36,059 bases of DNA, from assembly GCA_046758905.1 (NCBI GenBank), contig JBHIBC010000027.1, positions 1 through 36,059 on the forward strand, in the 5' to 3' direction. This document shows positions 15,384-23,790 of this stretch, in pieces. The position numbers were made by a program, and so were the translations under genes. This stretch comes from JBHIBC01 sp046758905. GTDB taxonomy: Bacteria; Acidobacteriota; Polarisedimenticolia; Gp22-AA2. Numbering within the stretch: position 1 is the first letter of the stretch; every line of letters begins with the position of its first letter. The notes under the pieces were generated by a model. That model had not been told where the DNA came from, searched no databases, and worked only from the letters and a program-made list of their open reading frames with translations.

Positions 15384-17084
15384 ATGGCCCGCGCGCGGCG
15401 CGCATTCCCGGATCACCCGCTGGTCGTGGCGACGCTCCTGGTCGCGTTCTTCGCACAGGCTCTGCTCGCGGTCCGCGACAAGTCCCCGACCTTCGACGAG
15501 CCCGCGCACATCGGAGCCGGGCTCTCCTACCTGAAGACGGGGGAGTTCAAGGTCAACCTGCAGCACCCGCCGCTTCTCAAGGAGATCGCGGCGCTGCCAC
15601 TGCTGGCCCTCGGCGTCGAGTGGCCGATCGACGACAGCCAGTGGGCCGACGTCACCACCCCCCCGCGGCCCTATTTCCAGTGGTACCTGGGACAGGAGGT
15701 GATCTTCCGCAACGACCCGGGCCGGGTCCTGTTCTGGTCCCGGCTGCCGTTCGTCATGATGGGAACCCTCCTGGGCTGGGCCCTCTACCGGTGGGGGCGG
15801 AGCCTCCTCGGGGGTGGGGCCGCGGTGGCGGCCCTGTTCCTGTACGCCCTCGATCCGAACCTGGTGGCGCACGCCGCCCTGGTGACCACCGACCTCGGGT
15901 TCGGCCTGTTCGCGCTGCTGTTCCTTTTCGCCCTCTGGCGCTATCTGAGCCACCGGACCGCGGGGCGGCTGCTCCTGTGCGGGCTGGCGTTGGGGGCGGC
16001 GCTCTCCGCGAAGTTCACCGCCCTGATCCTGCTGCCGATCGCAGCGGTGCTGATGGTCTGGGCCATGAGGTGGATCCCCGCGGCGGTCCCGAGCCGGGGG
16101 CCGACCGTGGTCGACCCGTACCTGCCCGGCAAGTGGGACCAGCGGCTGGTGTGGATCCTGTACGCCCTCGCGGCGCTGGCGGCGGTGGCGGCGCTCGTGG
16201 TCGAGGCGTCCTACCTGTTCTCCGGCAATCCCTTCCTTTACCTGCGCGGCCTGGAGCTGGTGAACGCGGACCACCGCGCCGGGTACGAGGCGTACCTGGC
16301 CGGCAGATTCGGCGCCCGCTTCTGGACCTACTACCTGGTGGCCTATCTGCTCAAGGAGCCGATCGCCACGCTCCTCCTGGTGCTGTTCGGACTGACGGTG
16401 CTGCTCCGCCGCTCCGGGGCCGCCGAGATGAACCGGGCCTTCCTCCTGCTGCCCCCGGCGGTCCTCGTGCTCGTGTACAGCCTGTTCTCCCACAACCTGG
16501 GGCTGCGTTACATCCTCCCGGCGATGCCGTTCCTGCATCTGGCCGGAGGGCTCGGCCTGGCGACGCTGTTCTCCGGGGCGCGGGCGGGACGCAGGGCGAC
16601 CGCTCTCGTGCTGTGCGCCTGGCTGGTCCTGGCGGCGGCGGGGATCTACCCGGACCACCTGTCGTACTTCAACGAGGGCGCCTGCCTGCTGACCGAGCCC
16701 TCGCGCGTCGGCCTCGACGGTGGGAGCGCCTGCGGCCCCCTGTGGCTGGACGACAGCAACGTCGATTGGGGACAGGGGCTCAACCAGTTGAAGGGGTGGC
16801 TGGATGACAACGCCGCCGGGCGGTACCTGAGGCTCGGCTACTTCGGCAGCTCGCGCCCCCGATACTACGGCCTAGTCCACGAGAGGATCTCGGTGGACGA
16901 TCTGACGCGGCCCCCGGTCCCCGGATTGCACGCGCTGAGCGCCCATTTCGTGGCCCGGGGGATCGGCGCGCTCAGGCTGCAGCACGGCGAGGGGCCCGGC
17001 AACTGGCTGCTGCACCGTCGCCCTGACGCGGTCGTGGGCCACGCGTACTACATCTACGACATCCCGCCGGCCCCCCGGTGGTGA
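15384..17084 (+). CDS. GT39-like membrane glycosyltransferase (paralogue of the divergent gene)
   Basis: A GT-C membrane protein of 566 residues, homologous along its whole length to the gene at 13282-15255. Matching segments are SPTFDEPAHIGAGLSYL (catalytic pair D38, E39), NLQHPPLLKEIAALPLL, LDPNLVAHAALVTTDLGF, LRYILPAMPFLHLAGG, DSNVDWGQGLNQLKGW and YYGLVHERISVDDL. It lacks the extra N-terminal 20 residues and the longer tail of its sister. By family it uses a polyprenyl-phosphate sugar to glycosylate protein or lipid at the outer face of the inner membrane. The ATG at 15384 has no ribosome site and lies seven bases after an extended -10 box. The gene ends 32 bp from the convergent barrel gene. 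Confidence 0.9.
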   Translation: MARARRAFPDHPLVVATLLVAFFAQALLAVRDKSPTFDEPAHIGAGLSYLKTGEFKVNLQHPPLLKEIAALPLLALGVEWPIDDSQWADVTTPPRPYFQWYLGQEVIFRNDPGRVLFWSRLPFVMMGTLLGWALYRWGRSLLGGGAAVAALFLYALDPNLVAHAALVTTDLGFGLFALLFLFALWRYLSHRTAGRLLLCGLALGAALSAKFTALILLPIAAVLMVWAMRWIPAAVPSRGPTVVDPYLPGKWDQRLVWILYALAALAAVAALVVEASYLFSGNPFLYLRGLELVNADHRAGYEAYLAGRFGARFWTYYLVAYLLKEPIATLLLVLFGLTVLLRRSGAAEMNRAFLLLPPAVLVLVYSLFSHNLGLRYILPAMPFLHLAGGLGLATLFSGARAGRRATALVLCAWLVLAAAGIYPDHLSYFNEGACLLTEPSRVGLDGGSACGPLWLDDSNVDWGQGLNQLKGWLDDNAAGRYLRLGYFGSSRPRYYGLVHERISVDDLTRPPVPGLHALSAHFVARGIGALRLQHGEGPGNWLLHRRPDAVVGHAYYIYDIPPAPRW

Positions 17085-17116
17085 CGAGGGTGGGGCGCCT
17101 GGTTCAACCTGCTGAC

Positions 17117-18607
17117 TCAGAAGGGATGGGCGCCATGGGCTCCTATCGTGAAGAGCACCTGCAGGAGCAGCTCGTTGGCGACGTCATCCTCGCCGTAGGC
17201 CGTGCGCCGGTATTGAGCGCGAAGCTGGCTGAACTCGCTCGGCCAGAACGTCAGCACGGCCGAGGCACCGCTGTCGTGGATCGCGGCCAGCCGCGCGCGT
17301 TCGGACCAGTCGTATCGGGCGCCCGCGAACCAGCGGCGGTTCAACCTGACGTCCGCTGAGACGAAGTAGCCGAAGGCCTCCTGGGTCTCGACGAGTTCCT
17401 CGCGTCGGCTCCAGATCAGTTCCGCTCGGGCCGCGAAGGAGCGGTACGTCGCGCGCTGGACCGGCTTCCATCGGAAGGTCAGATCCACCCCGTACAGTTG
17501 TGTCAGGAAGCCGCTGCCCTGCTCGTTCGTCCCCCGAGCGTAGGAGATGCCGGCCTCGATGTTCGAGGCATCGGACAGGTCCGCGAAGCTGCGGAGATGG
17601 CCCACGAGGCTGACATCGTTTCGTTCCGCGGCCTGGAACAGGCTCCCCGATTCTCCGCGAAAGATCTCGCCGCTGGCCTCGAGGAACAATCTCTCTGTGG
17701 GAGCCAGCCAACTGAAGGAGACGCCGGCGTCGCGAATCCCCGTGTCGGGGTCCTCCGTGCTGCCCCCGAGCAGGTTGAACATCACGATGGGCCGGTCGAC
17801 CCAGGGCAGCGTGTGGTTGTGGAATGTGTTCAGCTTCCCGAAGTTGGCCCTCATCCTCCCGACCTTCGCGATGAAACCTCCCGGGATCGTGGGGAAGCTG
17901 ACGTACCCCTCCTCGACCTCGATGCCCTCTTCACCGACCGCCAGGAAGAAGTCCGCCCGCGCGAAGGGGTCGACGGCCGCCTGAAAGCTGGCCTCGCTCT
18001 CCGGAAGAGCGAGGCTGGGGAGCGGGGCGATCGCTTCACTCCCGCCCCGACTGGATCCGATCGCGCCGTTGAAATTTCCGATGATGCCTACGGCAGGGTT
18101 CAGCTTTCTGGAAGTGGTGTAGGGGTACGCCGGGAGCTCTCCGGGCGGCGCGAGATCCCCCGCGTCGGGCGGGGTGGTCACGTCGGGCGCACCGCCGTGG
18201 TGCGGCTTCTCCTCTGTCCTCGGGGCCCCCTGTTCAGACAGCCTCGCGGACCTCAGATCGGCGACCTCCTCCCGCAGCTGCCGGATCTGCTCCTCGAGCC
18301 CTCGCAGCTTGGCCTCGATCAGCGCGGTGGCCTCCCCGCCTGCCGAGAGGGCCTCCACCAGGCCGGAGAGTTCCTTGAGTTCCGCACGCAGTCGATCGGT
18401 CTCGTCGCGCTGGGGGTCGAGCCCCGCGACGCCGCCCGGGATCGCGTGCTCGTGCGTCCCGGCGGCCGCGTAGCCGGTCAGGGCGAACAGGGCGAGCGCC
18501 GCGGCCGGAGGGAATCGTCGGCCTCTTCGCTTGATCATTCCCGGCGGTGATGTCTCGTTCTCGAGGGGGACGCCTGACTGTGGAGCGAGCGGTTCCGGTT
18601 CGATCAT
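17117..18607 (-). CDS. Outer-membrane beta-barrel protein with N-terminal coiled coil (porin-like)
   Basis: A 496-residue exported protein. After the signal peptide (RFPPAAALALFALTGYAAAG) comes a coiled coil (DETDRLRAELKELSGLVEAL and IEAKLRGLEEQIRQLREEV), a proline-rich linker, and then about 350 residues of alternating strands typical of outer-membrane barrels such as phosphate-selective porins, ending in a final-strand-like LLLQVLFTIGAHGAHPF. The coiled coil could form a trimer or bind peptidoglycan. ATG 18607 has GAGAGGA well placed before it; the inner ATG 18538 gives a more ordinary signal peptide, so the start is uncertain. It is the last gene of the Cus-type run, which suggests a metal-related envelope role; the transported substrate is unknown. 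Confidence 0.82.
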   Translation of the reverse strand: MIEPEPLAPQSGVPLENETSPPGMIKRRGRRFPPAAALALFALTGYAAAGTHEHAIPGGVAGLDPQRDETDRLRAELKELSGLVEALSAGGEATALIEAKLRGLEEQIRQLREEVADLRSARLSEQGAPRTEEKPHHGGAPDVTTPPDAGDLAPPGELPAYPYTTSRKLNPAVGIIGNFNGAIGSSRGGSEAIAPLPSLALPESEASFQAAVDPFARADFFLAVGEEGIEVEEGYVSFPTIPGGFIAKVGRMRANFGKLNTFHNHTLPWVDRPIVMFNLLGGSTEDPDTGIRDAGVSFSWLAPTERLFLEASGEIFRGESGSLFQAAERNDVSLVGHLRSFADLSDASNIEAGISYARGTNEQGSGFLTQLYGVDLTFRWKPVQRATYRSFAARAELIWSRREELVETQEAFGYFVSADVRLNRRWFAGARYDWSERARLAAIHDSGASAVLTFWPSEFSQLRAQYRRTAYGEDDVANELLLQVLFTIGAHGAHPF

Positions 18608-18743
18608 GACATTCCTCTCGTCTATCCGTGGGTTGGAGATGGTCGGGGTCGGCCGCCGGACGAGCCCTCCGTCCTGCGGACCGCCGGCGTTTCGCTCTCG
18701 GCCGCAGGGCCGCGCCGGCGGGGACCCCTGGTGGCCGCCAGGC

Positions 18744-19313
18744 TCAGCCGGCGAGCCCGGCGCTCGGGGACGCCCGTCGCTTCCCGCTCGACCGGGTCCC
18801 GCGCGGGGGCCCGAGTGCTTCCAGCGCCGCTGTGGAGGAGATCCGGCGGGGGTCCATGCCGCCGCAGCCGTCCTGCTCGAACGGCCGATCGCATCGCCCC
18901 GCGTGGCACGCGTTGCCGGAGTATCCCTCTTCATTAGTGATGCGGATCCACTCCCTCGCGGCCTCTCTGACCCGGGGGGCGTCGTAGCCCAGCTCCGCGA
19001 TGAGATAGTGGGACAGTCCCCAAACGCTCTTCGCCAGGTTGCAGGAGCAGCAGCACGTCGCGCTCGAGTAGTCCCCGCAACACGGCGCGGGCAGGCTCGA
19101 GAGGGCCTCGGTCTTGGTCCTCTCCTGCTCCGCGGTCAGCGCGATGGTGTCGTAGTAGGCGATCCACCGCGAGGCCTGCTCGCGCACGTCGGATGCCGTC
19201 CACGCGGTTCGAGGATCCGGCCGATCGTCCTCCCTAAGGTAGATCTCGCGCAGCGTCGCGATGGTCGCGACCGTCAGCACCAGTCCCAGAATCAAGCGGA
19301 ATGCTCTCCTCAT
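18744..19313 (-). CDS. Cysteine-rich membrane-anchored protein, unrecognised family
   Basis: I do not recognise a named family. The 189-residue product has an N-terminal signal anchor (about residues 4-22, RAFRLILGLVLTVATIATL), then a helical segment and a cysteine-dense core: PCCG (C78, C79), TCCCSCNLAKSVWGLSHYLI (C87-C89, C91) and YSGNACHAGRCDRPF with a further C150. Nine cysteines outside the membrane, next to a copper/silver efflux operon, suggest metal binding or thiol chemistry. The start ATG 19313 is preceded by AGGAGG; longer frames upstream lack such a site. It lies 84 bp after the DUF2231 gene and 136 bp before the barrel gene, on the same strand. The C-terminal tail is Ser/Arg/Gly-rich. 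Confidence 0.75.
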   Translation of the reverse strand: MRRAFRLILGLVLTVATIATLREIYLREDDRPDPRTAWTASDVREQASRWIAYYDTIALTAEQERTKTEALSSLPAPCCGDYSSATCCCSCNLAKSVWGLSHYLIAELGYDAPRVREAAREWIRITNEEGYSGNACHAGRCDRPFEQDGCGGMDPRRISSTAALEALGPPRGTRSSGKRRASPSAGLAG

Positions 19314-19397
19314 GTCTCGGCCTCCTGCGCTGCGTTGTTGAGTTGCGGAACGGCGGTGGACCGACGAAAACCGGCTGGCAGCCATGCATCGATTCCT

Positions 19398-20465
19398 CTA
19401 ACGGCGACCTAGAGGCGCCACCCGCAGCGAAGCCAGCCTGAGGGTCCCCGTTCCCTGGACGAGGAGCCCGACCTTGCCGGGCGGCAGGGGAGTGTGGTGA
19501 ACGTGGAGAACCAGGACGCCGTCCCGGTAGGCCCGGATGTGGCGCCCGCTGCTCACCAGGCGGTAGCGATGCCAGCCTCCGGTCTCGGCGAGCGCCTTGC
19601 TGCGCGCGACCCGATCGGATCCATCTTCGGTTCGCCCGAGACGGATCACGGCTCGATCGAACGTCATGGAGTCGTAGTGTCCGGCGCTCTGGACATGGTG
19701 GACCAGCCCGACGGTCCCGTCGAATCGATCCGCGTTGAGATGGACCTCGAGCTGGAGGTCCCCGAACCGGCCGTGCAGCACGACGATCCGGCGCAGGGGG
19801 TCGTCCGACGAGAAGAGGAGCGCCGTGCGCCGGGATTCCAGGGAGGGCACGATGGGAGTCCCCGAGAGCCAGGAGAAGTGCCGATCGAAGGCGATCTCGG
19901 AGCCTTCTTCGAAGGCCCAGGCGAACGTCCCGTCCTCCGCGACCGTGGGGCCGGGCGCCGCATCGATTGAGGCCCGCCCGGGCGGCTCGGGTGGATCCTC
20001 TTGCTTCATCGCCTCGATGACGGGACGCACTCCGACCCCGAGCCCGTAGACCAGCCGGCCCCCATGCTCGCCGGTCTGCAACAGGAGGTAGAGCCCACCC
20101 ATTCCGAGAAGGAGCGCGGCCGCATGGGTCGACCGACGGAGAGCACCTCGAAGCATCAGGAGCAACCGGCCGGTCGCGAGGGCGAGGAAGAACCACAAGG
20201 TGTACCAAGCCCAGTCGGCGTGATCGCTGAGAACGGACTGGGTGCGGGCAAGCGGGCTCGCGACCTGATCCGCGGCCTGTCGGCCGGCCAGGTAGGTCGG
20301 GATCAGGAGGACGGCCCCGGTGGTGAGCAGCGCTGTGGCGACGGTGCGGGTCCATCGCGGCGCGCGCCGGGAGACGGCGACGCCGTCGAAGAGCACGCTC
20401 AGCGTGAGGAGCGCGATGGGGAAATGGACCAGGATCGGGTGGATGTTGGGCAGAGGCTCGAGCAC
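19398..20465 (-). CDS. DUF2231 membrane domain fused to a concanavalin-like beta domain
   Basis: A 355-residue protein. The N-terminal half has four membrane segments and the DUF2231 signature NIHPILVHFPIALLTLSVLF, with HGGRLVYGLGVGV after the fourth. The C-terminal half (about residues 165-355) is an all-beta domain resembling LamG/DUF1080 concanavalin-like folds: RIVVLHGRFGDLQLEVHLNA, GLVHHVQSAGHYDSM, GGWHRYRLVSSGRHIRAYRD and GKVGLLVQGTGTLRLASLRV. DUF2231 proteins are often found beside metal or cytochrome genes, without a known reaction. The GTG start lies two bases beyond an AGGAGTAGGAG ribosome site and 11 bp after the cusA stop, so it is cotranscribed. The function of the fusion is unknown. 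Confidence 0.8.
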   Translation of the reverse strand: MLEPLPNIHPILVHFPIALLTLSVLFDGVAVSRRAPRWTRTVATALLTTGAVLLIPTYLAGRQAADQVASPLARTQSVLSDHADWAWYTLWFFLALATGRLLLMLRGALRRSTHAAALLLGMGGLYLLLQTGEHGGRLVYGLGVGVRPVIEAMKQEDPPEPPGRASIDAAPGPTVAEDGTFAWAFEEGSEIAFDRHFSWLSGTPIVPSLESRRTALLFSSDDPLRRIVVLHGRFGDLQLEVHLNADRFDGTVGLVHHVQSAGHYDSMTFDRAVIRLGRTEDGSDRVARSKALAETGGWHRYRLVSSGRHIRAYRDGVLVLHVHHTPLPPGKVGLLVQGTGTLRLASLRVAPLGRR

Positions 20466-20476
20466 GTCTCCTACTC

Positions 20477-23400
20477 CTATGGCGTGGTCTCGGAAGGGAC
20501 TCCGGCGTCCGGTGTTCCGACGCCGGGCGCCGGTGCGGCGAGGGCGCGTGAGGCGGACGGGGCACGACGGATCTCCCGCCTCAGCGAGAGCCCTTTCCAC
20601 AGCATGTAGATGGCCGGAATGATCAGCAGGGTGAGGAGCGTGGAGCTCACCAGCCCTCCGACCATGGGCGCGGCGATCCTCTGCATCACCTCGCTGCCGC
20701 TCTCGAAGACGTTGCCGGCCATCACGGGCAACAGGCCGATGATCGTCGTCGCCACGGTCATGATCTTGGGCCGGACCCTCATCACTGCCCCCTCGTGGAT
20801 CGCATCGTAGAGATCCGCCAACGTGCCGAGCCTTCCCTCGCGTCGGCGCCGCTCGTAGACCTCGTCGAGGTAGACGAGCATGACGATGCCCGTCTCCGCG
20901 GCGAGGCCGGCGAGCGCGATGAACCCGACCGCGGCGGCGATGGACAGGTTGTAGCCGAGGACGAACATGAGCCACACCCCGCCGACCAGAGCGAACGGGA
21001 GGGAGAGAAGCACGATGAGGACCTCGGTGAGGTTCTTGAAGTGCACGTAGAGCAGGAAGAAGATCACCGCCAGCGTCAGCGGCAGGACCAGGGACAGCCT
21101 CTGGTACGCCCTCTCCATGTACTCATATCTCCCGCTCCACTTGATGGAGTAGCCCGGCGGCAGGGTGATCCGCTCGGCGACGGCCTTGCGCGCCCGGCGA
21201 ACGTAGGTGTCCATGTCCACCTCGTCCTCCCGGATGCTCACCTGGATCCAGGCGTTGAGCCGGGCGTTCTCGCTCTTGATCGAGGGAGGCCCCTGTCTCA
21301 CGCGGAGGCGGGCGACCTGGCGGAGCGGAATGTGCTCCCCTCGCGGCGTCGGCACCAGAACGCGCTCGAGCGCCTCGATGTTGTCGCGCAGCTCCGTCTT
21401 GTAGCGCAGGTTGACCGGGTAACGCTCGAGCCCCTCCACGGTCTGCGTGATGTTCATCCCGCCGATGGAGGTCATGATCACGTCCTGGACGTCGCCCACG
21501 GTCAAGCCGTAACGGGCCGCCTCCTGCCGGTCGATCTCGAAATCGAGATAATAGCCGCCGAAGGGCTTGTCGGCATAGGCCGAGAGCGTGCCGGGGAGCC
21601 CACGGACGACCTGGGCGATCTCCTGGGCGAGCCGCTGCAGGACCTCCAGATCGGGACCGGCGATCTTGATGCCCACGGGCGAGCGGATTCCGGTGGTCAG
21701 CATGTCGAGCCGGATCTTGATGGGCCCCTCCATGCTCGCGTTCGTGAACCCGGGGAACCGGATCGCATCGTTCATCGCCCGATCGAGTTCGGCGGGCGTG
21801 CGCGCGGGGACGCTCTCGGGCCAGAGGTGATGAAGCCAGCGGCGCACGGGTTCGGGAAGCGGGAGCCAGCTGTACCAGCGCGCCACCTGACGCTGGGGCC
21901 AGTCCTCGGGGGGCTTGAGCATAATGGTCGTCTCCACCATCGAGAGCGGAGCCGGATCGGTCGAGGTCTCCGCGCGCCCGACCTTCCCGAAGACATGATG
22001 GGCCTCCGGAAAGCTGGCGAGGATCTTGTCCGTCTGCTGCAGGAGCTGCTTGGCCTTGGCGATCGAGATGCCCGGATCCGCCGTCGGCATCCAGAGGAAA
22101 TCGCCCTCGTACAACGGCGGGATGAACTCGCCGCCCAGTCCGGAATACGGGAACCAGCTCACCAGCGTCACCAGCACCGCCACCAGGATGACGGTCTTCG
22201 GGTAGCGCAGGACGAAATAGATGAACGGCTGGTAGATCCGGATGAAAAGCCTGCTGATGGGATTCGCGTCCTCATGGCGGATCCTGCCCCTGACGAAGAA
22301 GCACATCAGGACCGGTATCGCCGTAATCGCGAGGATGCTCGCGGCCGCCATCGCGAACGTCTTCGTGTACGCCAGAGGGCTGAAGAGCCTCCCTTCCTGC
22401 GCCTGGAGCGTGAAGACAGGCAGGAACGAGAGGGTGATGATCAGGAGACTGAAGAAGAGGGCGGGGCCGACTTCCTTCGCCGCGTCGCTCATGATGCGGT
22501 CCCTGTCCACGGTCTGTCCCGCCGGAACCCTCTCGAGATGCTTGTGGGCGTTCTCGACCAGAACGACGCTGGCGTCGACCATCACTCCGATGGCGATCGC
22601 GATGCCTCCGAGCGACATGATGTTGGCGTTGATCCCCATGGCGTACATGACGATGAACGACATGAGGATCCCGACCGGCAGGGTGAAGATCGCCACGAAC
22701 GCGCTCCGGGCGTGGAGCAGGAAGACAACGCACACCAGGGCGACGACGATCATCTCCTCCGTGAGCTTCCGCTTCAGGGTGTCGATGGCCCGCTCGATGA
22801 GGCTCGATCGGTCGTAGACGGGAACGATCTCCACCCCCTCCGGCAGCCCGGCCTTCAGTTCCCCAAGCTTCTCCTTCACGCGCCGGATCGTCGCGAGAGC
22901 GTTCTCACCCAGTCGCATGATGATGATGCCGCCGACCACCTCGCCCTCTCCGTTGAGCTCGACGAGGCCCCGCCTCAGCTCCGGCCCGAGGGACACCGTG
23001 GCGACGTCCTTGATCAGGATCGGCGTGCCTCGCGGATCCACTCCGACCGGGACGTTCTCGAGGTCGCGCACATCCTTGATGTAGCCCAGGCCGCGCACCA
23101 TGTACTCGGTCTCGGCCATCTCCACCAACCGGCCGCCCACGTCGTTATTGCTGCGGCGGATGGCCTCGCGCACGCGGGACATCGGGAGATCGAAGGCCTG
23201 AAGCTTCACGGGATCAATGGTCACCTGATACTGCTTGACGTAGCCTCCGATGCTCGCCACCTCGGAGACGCCCTCGACGCTCACCAGCTCATAACGCAGA
23301 TACCAATCCTGGATGCTCCGCAGCTCCTGCAGGGTATGTTTCTCGGACCTGAGGATGTACTCGTAGATCCAGCCGACCCCGGTGGCGTCGGGACCGAGCT

Positions 23401-23782
23401 CGACCCGCGCCTGCGGAGGCAGGCGTCCCTGCAGGCTCGAGAGGTACTCCAGCACGCGGCTGCGCGCCCAGTAGAGGTCGGTCCCGTCCTCGAAGATGAT
23501 GTACACGAAGGAGAACCCGAAGAACGAATAGCCCCGGACGATCTTCGCGTAGGGGACCGAGAGCATGCGGGTCGTCATGGGATAGGTCACCTGATCCTCG
23601 ACGACCTGCGGGGCCTGACCCGGGTACTCCGTGAAGATGATCACCTGGACGTCGGAGAGGTCCGGAAGGGCATCCAGCGGTATGTTCAGCATCGCGTAGA
23701 TCCCGATCGTGATGATGATCAGGGTGACGATGACGACGAAAACCTTGTTCCGGATGGAGTAATCGATGATGCGCTCGACCAT
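20477..23782 (-). CDS. cusA: CusA-type RND copper/silver efflux pump
   Basis: The inner-membrane proton-driven pump of a tripartite heavy-metal efflux system, 1101 residues. It begins with ERIIDYSIRNKVFVVIVTL and contains PDLSDVQVIIFTEYPGQAPQ and YSFFGFSFVYIIFEDG, shared by the HME-RND family. The fourth membrane helix reads GVMVDASVVLVENAHKHLE, with D403 and E410 matching the proton relay of Cus-type (monovalent Cu/Ag) pumps rather than Czc. A methionine lies in IRLDMLTTGIRSPVGIK, near one of the metal-binding methionines of CusA. The later helices include AAVGFIALAGLAAETGIVML. The ATG lies eight bases after the cusB stop. Cus-type substrate choice is inference from motifs. Confidence 0.95.
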   Translation of the reverse strand: MVERIIDYSIRNKVFVVIVTLIIITIGIYAMLNIPLDALPDLSDVQVIIFTEYPGQAPQVVEDQVTYPMTTRMLSVPYAKIVRGYSFFGFSFVYIIFEDGTDLYWARSRVLEYLSSLQGRLPPQARVELGPDATGVGWIYEYILRSEKHTLQELRSIQDWYLRYELVSVEGVSEVASIGGYVKQYQVTIDPVKLQAFDLPMSRVREAIRRSNNDVGGRLVEMAETEYMVRGLGYIKDVRDLENVPVGVDPRGTPILIKDVATVSLGPELRRGLVELNGEGEVVGGIIIMRLGENALATIRRVKEKLGELKAGLPEGVEIVPVYDRSSLIERAIDTLKRKLTEEMIVVALVCVVFLLHARSAFVAIFTLPVGILMSFIVMYAMGINANIMSLGGIAIAIGVMVDASVVLVENAHKHLERVPAGQTVDRDRIMSDAAKEVGPALFFSLLIITLSFLPVFTLQAQEGRLFSPLAYTKTFAMAAASILAITAIPVLMCFFVRGRIRHEDANPISRLFIRIYQPFIYFVLRYPKTVILVAVLVTLVSWFPYSGLGGEFIPPLYEGDFLWMPTADPGISIAKAKQLLQQTDKILASFPEAHHVFGKVGRAETSTDPAPLSMVETTIMLKPPEDWPQRQVARWYSWLPLPEPVRRWLHHLWPESVPARTPAELDRAMNDAIRFPGFTNASMEGPIKIRLDMLTTGIRSPVGIKIAGPDLEVLQRLAQEIAQVVRGLPGTLSAYADKPFGGYYLDFEIDRQEAARYGLTVGDVQDVIMTSIGGMNITQTVEGLERYPVNLRYKTELRDNIEALERVLVPTPRGEHIPLRQVARLRVRQGPPSIKSENARLNAWIQVSIREDEVDMDTYVRRARKAVAERITLPPGYSIKWSGRYEYMERAYQRLSLVLPLTLAVIFFLLYVHFKNLTEVLIVLLSLPFALVGGVWLMFVLGYNLSIAAAVGFIALAGLAAETGIVMLVYLDEVYERRRREGRLGTLADLYDAIHEGAVMRVRPKIMTVATTIIGLLPVMAGNVFESGSEVMQRIAAPMVGGLVSSTLLTLLIIPAIYMLWKGLSLRREIRRAPSASRALAAPAPGVGTPDAGVPSETTP

Positions 23783-23790
23783 GATGGCCC

